Part shown: one piece after another, positions 22,200 to 34,084 of the stretch | Layout: every line of letters begins with the position of its first letter | How positions within the stretch are numbered: the stretch's first letter is position 1 | Source: Prionace glauca | Taxonomy: Eukaryota; Chordata; Chondrichthyes; Carcharhiniformes; Carcharhinidae | Assembly (NCBI GenBank): GCA_037974335.1 | Contig: CM075760.1 | Location: forward strand, 19,337,791-19,401,790 | Direction of reading: 5' to 3' | DNA: 64,000 bases | Notes under the pieces: generated by a model | What the model saw: only the letters and a program-made list of their open reading frames with translations | Told to the model about the DNA's origin: nothing | Databases searched by the model: none | Translations under genes and position numbers: made by a program

Positions 22200-23940
22200 A
22201 AGTCACAGAATGCGACAAACATAATTTTTAGATGTGTTTTTGATTAAAAATGAAACACGTTTTGAGCAAAATTTCTCTCTCGCTCAAACGCATGCACCCC
22301 TACAGATGAAAATACATTCTCTCTCTCTCTCTGTCACACACAATTACAAAAACATATTCTCTCTTTCACCATATAGGTTCTCTATTACAGACAAACGCAT
22401 ATACAGTTATAAACAGATACACACAGAAACTCACAAAACTCATTTGTCCAAGAATAAAACTTGAGGAACCATGGCATCCCCAATGAGGGGAATAAATATT
22501 ACAGTAAAATCGAATAAACATCAATGAAATAAAACGGTGATAATCGCCCAAAATACTCACTCGTTTGAAGGATCATGAGCAAAAATAATAGGTTGGCGGA
22601 TATTGTTCTAGGCCAGCAATCACAGTAAGAATCTGAAGGCATGTTTGTGCTGAATATTGCGTCCAAATTCTATGGTGTACTGAAATGTACACTGCACATT
22701 CAATCAACTTGATGAATCCTATTACCGTATTTGCCAGCATATGACCATGAATCCCGTACACAGCATGCAAAGTAGCTTGCCAGCTAACTTTTCTGACGTG
22801 TCCAGGCAGCCAATTGGTGCATGGTTGCGGCTTTGTGTGTGGGTGCTTGTATGTGTGTGTATGGAGGTGGGGGGAGGAGGGGGGGGTGGCGTGGAGCGGC
22901 TGGGGACTAGAGGGGTGAGCTTAAAGGTTGTCATGGCAGGGGAACTTGCACCTATCACATGCTTCGATTGTTCGATGTGGCAACAGTACAAGCTTCAGGT
23001 GTCACTAGTGACCACGTGTTCAGGAAGTTGGTCCAAATGCAGCCAGCGGCTAACCACATTTCAAAGCTGAGGCCGAAGAAATACAAGATGGAGCATCTCC
23101 ATAGCTGAGCAAGTCGTCGATAGCACGTTCAGAAAGTCACCACGCCGCAGGGGAACGTTGAAAAGGCAGAAAGCCCATGAGTGACCAGGCGAGTAGAGGA
23201 AGGAAGGTAGTTGAGGAGTCGCCAGTGGGCATCTAGCAGATATAACGTTTTGGCTCCTCTCTTCTTCGTGGTTGAAGGGGGAGGGAGGCTGACTGTGCCG
23301 GGGAAGGCAGTGACAGACAAATTGGAATGGGGCATCTGTCGTGTCTAATTTGCAACGTCCCGGGTCTCTACCTGATTCCAACAATGAAGTTGCATCGATC
23401 AGACGAATTTTGATCCATTTATGTAACTAAATGCGGGGAGGGAGTGATTCTATTTAAAACCTGAATGGCTATCGTTATGCATTATAGGTCTACAAAGAAC
23501 AAGAACCACCTCACTTTTTTTACGTTATTACTCCTTTCAATTGTTGAAATGCCCCCACGCCAAACACGCTTGCTATTGTGCTAATGACAAACTAGTAAGT
23601 TGACAGAGAAATATTTACATTTACACCAGCATCTGACACAGAAGTTAATGAATTGGAACGGATACGCGATCAGTAAAGTTCTCCTTCGGCATTCAAACCA
23701 TTGTAGTTTATTTGATGGGCCGTCTAACATTCACTGGTGTTGGGAGCACAGGATATCAGGACTTTATGGCATATTACGCGATATCACAGGCATAGATGTG
23801 TTACATTCCACTGAAGCATGTTTTTCCGCTCAGTAGTAGCACCCCTACTTCACTAAATTACTATCAAGCGGACTTTAAGAACTAGCATACTCTTCTTTTG
23901 GAAATTCTATGAATTAAATCATGTCCTCGTTGTAATGTCC
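22200..23940. other. No gene recognised; simple repeats
   Basis: Contains a (CT)n run near 22316-22332 and a G-rich run at 22861-22890. The open frames here follow low-complexity sequence. No V or receptor content seen. Confidence 0.45.
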
Positions 23941-23944
23941 TTGA

Positions 23945-24095
23945 GGGAAGAAATCTGCTGTCCTTACCTGGTCTGGCCTACATGTGACTCCAGAGCCACA
24001 GCAATATGGTTGACTCTCAACTGCCCTCCAAGCCTGACTGGAGAAGGGCAATTACTGGTGGCCCGCCAGTGGTACCCATGTCCCATGAATGAATA
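23945..24095. repeat. Interspersed repeat ('cttacctggtctggcctaca' family)
   Basis: Carries 'ccttacctggtctggcctac', 'gtgactccagagccacagca' and 'ggttgactctcaactgccct'. A second clear copy is at 34200-34380 and a decayed one near 21713-21790. Confidence 0.75.
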
Positions 24096-24099
24096 AGAA

Positions 24100-25540
24100 G
24101 ATGTTAAATGGTCAAGTTACTATTTTATCATGGTGCTTACCTTAAAAGTGGACACGATTGTCACTGAATAGATTTCTTCAGTTGAAATATCATCTAAAAG
24201 TGTCATGGCTGTGCAGATGAAACATTTATAGTTTGAATAGATAGATCCCATTTTGATCACTCGGATTTATCTTAAACTGCCCCGCACGGTATTTAAAAGC
24301 AACCCAGCCGACTGCAGCCAGAGAGACTCAAAAGTCCGAGGTCAACAACAGGAAGCATCTGGGGTGTTTGTGCAGTGAATAAAATATCTGTTTGACGTCC
24401 ATTTATAAAGAAACCTACCCTGCAACAACGCTGGAGATAATATTATACTTTTTTAGATTGTGGACGAAAGTGCTCTGATCTCCAAGGAAAGGGAAATTAT
24501 TCAACTTGTGTTGTCCTTCTTAGCAACAACAATCCAATGGAGGATCGCGCCAATGATTATGACATTTGATGGATGGGTTGATGGTCAACAGGAAATACAA
24601 GCAGACTATAAGGCAGAGAATACATTTTGAAGAGTTAGTCATATTGCCCTCCATCTGGAGACAAATGTAATTGAGTTTAGGATATGATGGAGGATTCCGT
24701 TCACTGGTGAATCGAGAGGTTCCATGGCAAGTGTTAGTGGGTATTCCAAATTCCATTCAAATTGCCTTCAAATTCACCAGCTCTCTGATGGCATTTGTTC
24801 CCGTGCCGCCACAGTACTAACCCGGACATCCCAATTACTGGTCAAGTTCAATTAAATATGTGCTACTGTCTGCCCGAAAACAATAGAGAGGAGACTGGGT
24901 GACTCCTGCTCCTATTTCTTATGTTCTTATATGATGTAACAATCAGTGACATTTGGATACCAGAACATTTTGCTTCTGGAATCAGTGAATGAATTGATGG
25001 ATATATCCATGGATGGGCTGGAATAAATGTTGTTCTGCATTCTCCTCTTTGTTCTCAAATGTTTCATTAATTGAAACACTTCCTTTATTTCATTTGTGTC
25101 GATTATCTTCATTATTTACAGAGTGAATTCAATCCCCAGACTATCAGGATTCAATCTACATTATTTTTGAGTGAATTCAATAGCCAGACTGTCAGGAAAT
25201 ATCGACTGTCCGTCACCAGGAAATATTTCCGCTCTTCTACTGATTCTTCTACTGCTGCTAGTGAATGTTCATCTCAAGGACGAAAAGAGGAAACATGAAT
25301 AGTATGTCGATGGAGGGTTGTAATGTCTGGACCATATCGTTTTTTCATGTACAACAACTCACTCAGTATATCTTCGCCCAAATTAGTGAAGCTAACAGAT
25401 GAAAAACAGTGATGTGGCAATGTGACTACTGGGTAGCTGACATTGTTTAATGACCTTCCAAACCAGAGTTATAATCAATAAAAATTAAAGAATCATTGTC
25501 ACTACAAATCACCATACACTCCAGTTAGATATCAGCAGTT
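24100..25540. other. No gene recognised
   Basis: Mostly unique-looking AT-rich sequence. A CR1 tail remnant of about 40 bp ends near 24932. Two tandem near-copies of an 'gtgaattcaat..ccagactgtcagga'-type word occur at 25123-25150 and 25171-25198. Confidence 0.4.
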
Positions 25541-25544
25541 TCTG

Positions 25545-25670
25545 TGAGTATGGAACCCCGACAATGCAGAGAGAACTCATTCGGCCCATCTATCCTGCAC
25601 CTGATCCCACCCCGGCCCTATCCCCGTAACCCCATGTATTTACCGTCCTAATCACCTTGTGTTGTGTGTG
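25545..25670 (-). repeat. SINE fragment
   Basis: Part of the same SINE body as at 7130 (plus-strand words 'cattcggcccatctatcctg' and 'cccgtaaccccatgtattta'), without the tRNA-like head. A gt/ag-rich run follows. Confidence 0.6.
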
Positions 25671-27589
25671 TGAGAGAGAATGAGAGAGACTGTGTTTGGT
25701 GTGAATAACTCCCTCTCTGCTTCAGATCCACTGTCATCAGCAACTTCTCAAACAGACTTTTGACACATGCCCTTGTAAACTAACATCTCATCTACGATTC
25801 CTCCCTAAAGCCCTTGAATGTTTTACCTTCCACATATTACAAATTGTTTTATCTTTCTAATCGTCTATAGCAAAATTTGTTTTTATTCACAATCTGTGGC
25901 CTTTATTCACTTGTAAACCATCAGAAATGGTCCCTCATGTAATATCCAAGGTAGACCTGACCAGCACAACAGCAATGTGGTTCAGTGAAAGAAACGACTG
26001 TAACAATCACAAGGCCTGGGACTACTATAAAAAATATTTGATAATTTCCATTTGTTCTTCAGTCTGAACTTTATTGACACTCCCACGTGGTGAGCTTTTG
26101 GACAATTTTATGATGCTTAGCGTTAATGCGTAAATGTGTTGTGAGAATGCAGGTTCTCTGGTATGGATGACTGATGGCCTCTGCCGGGATCATTTATACT
26201 GTATGGAAATAACTTTTGTGAGGAACTATATGTTACAGGTGACTTTTACTTCAGTTATGTGAGTACATTCAACACTATATGACTATCATTGCCATTCCGA
26301 TTGCCTTCTGTTCGAATGTCACTGAGCTATGCTGGCTTCAGCATCATGGCTATAATATTTCTTAGGTAATTCTTGATCATGAGTATTCCACATGATAAGC
26401 ATGTCTTATATTTGCGCAAGTATTAGTAATTAATTCTAAGCTATGTTAGGCTGCACGGATCACTGCCTCTCTACGGTCTCGCAACATCCTAAACCCCTAT
26501 CTGAATGAGCATGGAAAGTTACTACTTAATCTGTTTAATGAACTGTTAATAATTGTGGAAGTTAATTGCCTCCCTATAGATTTCCAACAGTATAAATGTG
26601 TGTTTATTTGACCTTGTCATAGAGAATCCTTCACTGTTTCTCATACAGAATGCATGGGCAAATCAGTGGTGTAATTTATGGCATTTACTATCCAATTATC
26701 GCTGCCATTGGGGTTCCGAGTAAGTCATTCTACTAAGTGATTAATTTCACATGCCGCTGTTTTATGGAGTTATTGCTGAACATGGCAACAAAGAACATGA
26801 TATAATCTTTTCCATTCATCTTCTAAAACCTTATTTGCTCAGTGGTAGCCTATCATTTCATCATTTAATTATATATTTATTTAGACTCAAGACTTACTCA
26901 TTAAGTCTCTGACACATTCAATACTTTGTGGTTGTACTTGCCAGCATGCGTATAAGGAATAGAGGCTGTTCATGTCTTTGAAACCTATAGTTGCTATGAG
27001 AATACGTTTGCAGGAATACAAACATTGGGCAATGTTCCACTATGAGTGGACACAACATCCTAGTATATATTCTGTCACGCCTGCTGAGAATTCTCTTTCA
27101 ACGAGGTCGCCTTTTACTCTTTGAAACTCCAGTCGATATATAATGTTTCGCTTCTCATCATGGAACACTTAATATGATTGCTCAGCAGAATGGAAACTGC
27201 TGTTTCCAAGCCAGCAGGATTTCTAAAGCAAACCATCTGAAGCTCCTTAAATTGTATTAACTTGACACATCCTACCTACTGAAAACATTCCCGTGGAATT
27301 CTAACAAGTCAAACTGAATCTTTATCACATTATACAGTTTAACAACTGTAACTGACATGTAAACATTACTTACAGACTGCGTCGTTTGTGGAATACATGA
27401 TACAAAGGTTGAATGCCAAATTTCGGACACAACCTGGGGATCTTCAGCCTTTCAAGTCCTTAACTTTGTAAATATTGCCCTGAATCACATTGCCTTTCTG
27501 CCTCATTCTGCTCCCCACATGCTTTCCTTAAGCGTATTTCGTCGTCCAGTTATTCAGCACTTAACATAATTAATACCTGCTCATGTTAT

Positions 27590-28262
27590 AGATATATAGA
27601 TGATCTGGAGGAGGGAACCGAGTGTAGGGTGTCGAAATTTGCTGATGACACCAAGATTGGAGGAAAGACCAATTGTGAGGAGGGTGTGGAGAGTCTACAG
27701 AAGGATCTAGATAGGCTGGGCGAATGGGCCAGGAAATGGCAAATGGAATTTAATGTTGGCAAGTGCGAGGTGGTCCACTTTGGTAGGAAGAATGGTAGGA
27801 AGGACTATTACTTACGTAGCGAAAAACTGCAGCAGACGACGGTGCAGAGGGACCTCGGGGTCCTTGTGCATGAGTCACAAAAACCCAGCTTGCAGGTGCA
27901 GCAGGTGATCAGGAAGGAGAATGGGATGCTGGCCTTCATAGCGAAGGGGATTGAATATAAAAGTAGGGAGGTCTTGCTGCGGCTGTATATGGCATTGGTG
28001 AGGCCGCAGCTGGAGTACTGTGTGCAGTTTTGGGCGCCGTACTTAGGTAAGGATATTTTGGCCTTGGAGGGAGTGCTCGCTAAATATTTTTAAGACGTGG
28101 GTTAATGGGTTTTTGATAAGAGAGGGGATTAAGGGTTATGGGGAGAGGGCGGGAATGTGGAACTGAGCCAAGACAGATCAGCCATGATCTTATTGAATGG
28201 CGGGGCAGGCTCGAAGGGCTAGATGGCCTACTCCTGCTCCTATTTCTTATGTTCTTATGTTG
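27590..28262 (+). repeat. CR1-like LINE, RT region joined to 3' tail, internally deleted
   Basis: Starts at 'gatatatagatgatctggag' (IDDLEEG), includes the FADDTK catalytic box and 'LVRPQLEYCVQFWAP', then at about 28075 jumps directly to the 3' UTR. Compared with the copy at 36.9 kb, roughly 330 bp are missing at that join. It lies inside the GPCR-B intron on the gene's own strand. Confidence 0.85.
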
Positions 28263-28841
28263 TTAGATGTCAGATTGTGCTGCAACACTTTCCTGTTGAG
28301 AGACTTGGGAAACAGTTTGCCTCAAAGGTGCGAAATATTTGAAGGTTACCCTTGTAGCTCTTTCTGAAACACAATTGACACTGAGACAAAAAACAAGAAC
28401 AGCCATCTCTTCTAACGAAGGTGAAATGGCAAAAATGTTCAGATAGGTCTGTCACACCCAAGTGCTTATTAGGAATTTGTTGAATAACTTCACAACTTTA
28501 ATTTTCCTTTTCCTCTCAGTTAACGTGGTGGCGATTGTGATTCTGTCCCGAGGAAGGTGTGGTCTCTCCAAATGCATTACTCGGTATCTAATTGCCATGG
28601 CAGTGACGGATCTCCTTGTCGTTGTCATTGCTGTGATATTCAATCGGATTATTGGCATTTATTTTCCAGTAAGTTTTATGTCATTGACTCCAGCCTGCAC
28701 TCTGAGTTCTGTGATAATATATGCAATCATGGAGTGCTCTGTTTGGCTAACCTTATTTTTCACCTTTGATCGTTATGTAGCCATTTGCTGCCAGAAATTG
28801 CGGACAAACTATTGCACTGTAAAAACAGCCGATGTGGTGAT

Positions 28842-29423
28842 AGAACATAAGAACAGAAGAACATAAGAAATAGGAGCAGGAGTAGGCCATCTAGCCCTTC
28901 GAGCCTGCCCTGCCATTCAATAAGATCATGGCTGATCTGTCGTGGCTCAGTTCCACCTTCCCGCCCTCTCCCCATAACCTTTAATCCCTTCTCTTATCAA
29001 AAACCCATCAACCCGCTTCTTAAAAATATTTAGCGAGGCAGCTTCCACCACTTCAACGGGCAGAGAATTCCAGAGATTCACCACCCTTTGAGTGAAGAAG
29101 TTCCTCCTCAACTCTGTTCTAAACCGCCTCCCCTTTATCTTGAGGCTGTGCCCCCTGGTCCTACTGTCTTTTTTGAGCGGGAAGAGTCTCTCCACCTCTA
29201 TCCTATCCATCCCATTCATCATCTTATACGTCTCAATGAGATCTCTCCTCATTCTTCTAAACTCTAACGAGTACAAGCCTAGTTTATTCAGCCTCTCCTC
29301 ATAGCTCAATCCCCTCAACTCTGGTATCAGCCTAGTAAACCTCCTCTGCACTCCCTCCAGGGCCAAAATATCCTTGCGCAGGTGTGGCGCCCAAAACTGC
29401 ACACAGTACTCCAGCTGCGGCTG
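28842..29423 (-). mobile_element. CR1-like LINE 3' fragment inserted in GPCR-B exon
   Basis: The minus strand reads the last part of the LINE ORF2 ('LRGLSYEERLNKLGLYSLEF', 'MMNGMDRIEVERLFPLKKD') and the standard 3' UTR and tail. It closely matches the copies at 36.9-38.3 and 50.45-50.76 kb. It is 5' truncated, as is typical of CR1 insertions, and breaks the coding exon of a receptor gene. Confidence 0.9.
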
Positions 29424-30012
29424 GATAGGGACGGTTTGTGTGTTGAACTGTTTGAAAAGGATTCCGTCGTACTTTATATATGAACCAGTCTATATAGTGA
29501 ACAATGTGCCTTGGTTTTGTAAGATAAAATCAATCTACTACACTTCCTTCTCGTGGGCAGTCTATGACTGGTTTGCACGTCTATTAAATCCTTTTCTACC
29601 ATTCCTTCTGATTTTGTTGTTTAATGCACTGACCGTGAGACACATCCTGGCGGCCAATAGATCCCGCCGGAGACTCCGGACTAACAGCAATGGAGAGAAT
29701 CAAAGTGATCCAGAAGTGAAGAACAGGAAGAAGTCTATTGTTTTACTTTTCACCATCTCGGGAAGCTTTATTCTTTTGTGGATGACATACATTGTGGATT
29801 TCCTGTATATGAAAATTACAAATGAATCTTATTTCTCAGGAACCAATTTCAACGACCCCAAATTCATTCGCCAGGAAAGTGGAAACATGCTTCAGCTGCT
29901 GAGCTGTTGCACTAACACGTGTATTTATGCAGTGACACAGAGGAAATTCAGAGAGGAGTTGAAAAATGCAGGAAAATATCTTGGCAATCTCGTCGTAAAA
30001 ATAGTAAAGTAG

Positions 30013-31895
30013 AAATTTCAAAAGGTTTGATTTAAGTTTAAACGGAAATGTATCTTGTTATCTCTGGCTATTTCTCCTTGACATGTGAGGTGAAATTCAT
30101 CTTAGGCAGCTCTGTAAAACAAAACACCATTTTCATTTCTGTTCCATTCAGATGCCATGTAAGAAATTTAGTAATGTGAATGAACAGAATCACTAGATGG
30201 CCAATTAGCTTTTAACAAAAGAAATACATTCATATAACATGAATAGATTGACAATAACACTATCCTCCTTCATTCCACTCAAGTCCTGCTGCAATGAACA
30301 CACAAACACAGTGAGGGCGCTCCCTCTTGTGGCAAGATGAGGTAAATGGTTTCTGTCTGTGACATCACTGAATCCCCAGATTACTGAAGGGTTAAGTTGA
30401 AGCATAGAAAAGTTGGAGGATTGTGCTGCTGTATTTTTCTTATTCCTATTATATTTATTGTAATGCCGACAAACCTATTCACAGAATTGATACCAATCTC
30501 AGAAACAGCTGCAAGTGAACTCGGGCACACACACACATTCACAGACATACACTCTCAGACAGACCCAGGCAAACTCGCACACACGCGCAAGCACACTCAC
30601 AGGCATACAATCTCAGGTAAACACATGCAAACATCCACACACACATTCTGAGACATACACTTTCAGTCAGACACAGGCAAACGCGTAGATACCCACAAAC
30701 AGACATGCAATCACAGACATGCAGACAACGTAAAACACTGAGACTTACACAAATGCACACACACTCAAACACAAACACTGTCACACACAATCTCCCAAGC
30801 ACGGTGAGAGGCTGAGATCGCGCAGGGTTGATGTCAATTTCAATCTAAATAACCAGCTGGGTCCTAAATTAATAACAGAAGCAAATCTAAAGCTCGGTTT
30901 TCTTGCCAAATGAGAAACTATACAAATATACCCGAGAGTGGGAGTGGAATTGATGATTTGTTGGCTGTCGCATCTCCCTGAACAAAATATTAAATCTGAC
31001 AGATTATAAAGTTTGAATTCTAGCGTGTACAAAACGGAGGCAAGATTATGCTGAAAATAACCAGAATGACTGCTCGTACCTGTCGAATGAGAAAAAAAAG
31101 TTAACATGACCTTTCACCTGAACTGAAAAAAACATAAAGAAGTTGTAAGGAAATACCAAGGCCAATAAACGCTGCAAAGGGTACAGAACAAAATGATATA
31201 ATGGCACACTGATCGGATAGGATGGCAGGCAGAAGCACTAAATAAAAAAAGCAACAACGGTACATGTTGGATGTAAAAACGTGGAAATGGTATAAGAACT
31301 ACTGTATATCATCTGAAACATAAAACAGACGCAATAGGATGAACACAAACACGCACACACATACGTACACACAAACGAATGTACAAGCGCACACATGCAC
31401 ATACAGAAAAACACACAAAACAAACGCACATGCAGAAACACGCCCAAGTACAAGCACACACACACACACACATACATAAACACAAGCAGATACAAACATA
31501 TGCAAACACACCGCACAAACACACACACACAAATTCACGTTGCAAAGTTGTAGATGGGGTGAGGCAAGATTACAATCTATCATTGCTGAAATCAGCATTG
31601 ATTTCCTGATTGTTGACGACACACTGACGTTCCCGGACAAAACCTCACAGTAAGGTACCACCAGAGGTTGCTCTCGCACCGATAAACAGAAAGAATAATT
31701 CACTCTCCACAGAGAGAATCACAGATGCCTTCCTAAAATATCAGAGCAAAACACAACCTCGACAAGAGATAAGGAACATTTGAGAAATTGTATTAGTTTA
31801 TTTCAACTGGCAGTTGGACTATCGCTGATCTTCTTAAATTTATTTGATCTACTTAGTTTAGTAATTGTCATTTGATCCAGTCCCCGTGTCTGTCT
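30013..31895. other. No gene recognised; CA-rich minisatellites
   Basis: Two A/C-rich arrays dominate: 30520-30790 and 31335-31545, with irregular units built from 'cacacaca' plus words like 'agacatacac'. The open frames over them (Cys/Val-rich on the minus strand) follow this composition. A CTCF-like word lies near 30322. Confidence 0.5.
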
Positions 31896-32367
31896 AATAT
31901 TCAGCAATTCAATCCCAATCAGGTTTACAAGCCATTTTCCAGCGACCTATTTTCTGTGTTTATTTGGCCCGATGAGAGTGTTGCTGTGGAGGAAGTGTAT
32001 CCACAATGAAGAGATTTCACAAGGAAGTGACTGTGATCTCTAAAATAAACATTGAGAATATAATTCTCCCAATGACCAGTGAGCTTCAGAATGTTTCCTT
32101 CAGGCTGGAATGTTCTTGTTACTATGAGCAAGCCGGAAACTGCAGCTGCTGTATCTATCGAGGTGCTGAAAGCAGCCCGGCTCGAGGTGTTTCCTTGAAT
32201 ATCGATCACCACTGAGTGATCTCACAGACTCAAAGAGGCACCATGACTGAAAAACTTGGGTGAAGGCTGATCCCAGGTTAATGAGGATTCTTGCCCGGCT
32301 GACAGTTACATTGTGGCTGCATCTGCCCACGATTCTGTGCAACCCACAGCAGACACGGTTTCAAGGC

Positions 32368-32867
32368 AGGTTTTGTACATCAGTCAGACTGATTTCCATG
32401 ACGATGAGACTGAAAGCGCAGTGATACACGGCAGCGTCAGTCAGCTGCAGACTAGAGACAGTCAAACTGGTGAATTTACTCGATGTCTGAAGCTCTCCAG
32501 AAAAACGGCTTTTAGCAAAATCTGTTATATCTTCAACAAATATCGAATTTTCCCTCAATATAAATAGATGCTGTTTCTCTGAGTGTTGCCTGTACCAGGA
32601 TGAAACGTAGTTGATCATTGTAATATCATAGGTACAGGTTAAACTCAATGTTTCTTCTTCCGTCTTTCATCCTGAGGATAGCGACAGAGTGACAGAATCT
32701 CCATGACTCAGATCTGATAAACCTGCTCAAACAGAAATAAATCAGACCGATTGAATACTTAAAATTTAATTTTAAATCACGTTTGTAACATTAAAGTAAA
32801 TATGAAATGTGTTTGGTTCACAATTACTTGTTATGAATATTATCCAAACAGACCAAATGTTGAGCAT
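32368..32867 (-). pseudogene. TCR alpha/delta-type V segment V4, pseudogene
   Basis: The leader exon is 32828-32867 (MLNIWSVWIIFIT, phase 1, donor GTAATT). The V exon is 32407-32713, with 'SLTCTYDITMINYVSSWYRQ', 'DFAKSRFSGELQTSSKFTSL' and 'LTDAAVYHCAFS'. Three defects are visible: a TGA codon early in framework 1, where the related V11 has 'SSDVKTEG'; YHC in place of YYC; and a heptamer CATCGTC (32400-32406) whose essential CAC is lost. Spacer (23 bp) and nonamer (ACAAAACCT, 32368-32376) keep their place. It is the inverted-duplicate partner of V11 and diverges from V5 across a shared upstream region. Confidence 0.85.
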
Positions 32868-33366
32868 TTCCTTTGCCTGTTCTGTAAAACAGCAATTGGA
32901 TATTTGAAAACATCTGTTTCAAACTTCACCCTGTATATTTTGCCTCGGGATGCTCTCACTGCATTTCCCTGTGTCCGCGGTGGTGCTGTGGGGTTAGTAG
33001 CTGGTGAGCCGGCAGCCAGTGAATGGATTCACCCCGAGCTGGATTCAGTCAGTGTTCTGATAGGGAGAATGGTTTCCTAGTTAGACACGTGGGGCGAGAT
33101 TGGTAACCGGAAACATGTGGTTGCCGATGGGGTTTATTTATTCCGGTTTCAATTCTCCATCTCTGATTCCAGTAGAATCGACATCCGTGAGCGGATAAAG
33201 CTCGAGTCTCAGCTTCTTTTATCAGCTCGACAGAGAGACGCCACTGTTACAACTGGAGCGGGTTTTTGGCTCCTTGTTATTTCGCGTGAATATTATACAC
33301 ATATCCTAATTCTAAATTGAACTCCTTGGACAATTACTTGAGCAGGAATTTCATATGATCTGAAAA

Positions 33367-33737
33367 ATGTTCCGAATTTACAGATTCTCTTTGCTGCTTT
33401 TCACTCTGATCTTCACGGGAGTGACTGGAGCAGATGAGGTGATGCAACTCCCTCGGTGGGAGGTTGTCAGCGAAGAGGAAACCATATCCATCAACTGCAC
33501 CATCACCTCTGCGTTTACCAGCTGGTATTGGTACAGACAGTCCCCGAATCAGCCACCCCAGCATCTGGTGATGGCCAGAAGAGGAACCGATCAAAGCGAG
33601 AGGATCACTGCCTCAATCGGGGGAGGCTCCAAATTCAGTGCACTGACTGTGAGAGACGCCAGAGTTACAGACACTGCCACCTATCTCTGTGCCGTGAGCC
33701 ACAGTGTAACAAACACGGGGGGTCCCATACAAAAACC
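33367..33737 (+). CDS. TCR alpha/delta-type V segment V5 without a leader intron
   Basis: A single open exon holds both leader and V domain: ATG at 33367, hydrophobic signal 'RFSLLLFTLIFTGVTG', then 'ADEVMQLPRWEVVSEEETI', first Cys 'SINCTITS', 'SWYWYRQSPNQPPQHLV', 'RDARVTDTATYLCAVS'. The signal is heptamer CACAGTG (33700-33706), a 22-bp spacer and a perfect nonamer ACAAAAACC (33729-33737). The other V segments here with a recognisable leader are split after it in phase 1; here the would-be intron position (before the Asp codon of 'GADEV') is uninterrupted, so the intron is missing exactly. The open frame and near-perfect signal suggest that it could be used. An alternative is an unseen upstream leader exon. 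Confidence 0.8.
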
Positions 33738-34084
33738 TGCATCGACTGTGAGATCCACTCTGTGTGTCTGCAATGTCGGCGGAGGGAGTGATGGGATTAT
33801 TTTAAAATAGTCAAAAAAGGAAATGACGCAACTGAAAATAAAATATAGAATCTAATTATTAAAACACCGTCAGAAATGAAGAGAGTTGAAAACAGAAATG
33901 GTGAAGAGGAAAGAGGGAGCATGTGAACTAGACTGAGTGATTGGAAAATAGGACAGAGGAAATTTCAGTTATTGTCGGAGGAGTGGACAGAAAATGAGGA
34001 AGTTGTTGAAATAGAGATCGAGATTGAAAAGTACCGAGTGTAATAGACAGAGTAAAAATCAAGTGATATCATAAATAAAGAGGG

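Larger units (their letters stand above)
26650..30012 (+). pseudogene. GPR139-like receptor GPCR-B, disrupted by a LINE insertion
   Basis: Exon 1 is 26650-26719 (MHGQISGVIY..AAIGVP, phase 1, donor GTAAGT). The large exon starts at 28520 after 'ttttcctctcag' and encodes TM1-TM3 ('NVVAIVILSRGRCGLSKCIT', 'AVTDLLVVV', 'DRYVAICC') to about 28842. A CR1 3' fragment on the opposite strand then occupies about 28842-29423. The receptor frame resumes at once and runs to the stop at 30010-30012 (TM4-TM7 and tail 'RKFREELK'). The pentamer gatag flanks the insert, consistent with a target-site duplication. TM7 reads NTCIY where GPCR-A has NPFIY, so the copy has also lost the conserved Pro. A spliced, functional product is unlikely. 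The intron holds another CR1 copy (27590-28262). Confidence 0.85.

Noticed and set aside
30361-30480. Possible V promoter and leader
   Set aside because: A TGACATCA word precedes a hydrophobic stretch, but the start codon is absent and the possible donor is out of phase 1; no V exon follows.
30539-31703. Cys/Val-rich minus-strand open frames
   Set aside because: They lie on CA-rich minisatellites; the composition explains the open frames.
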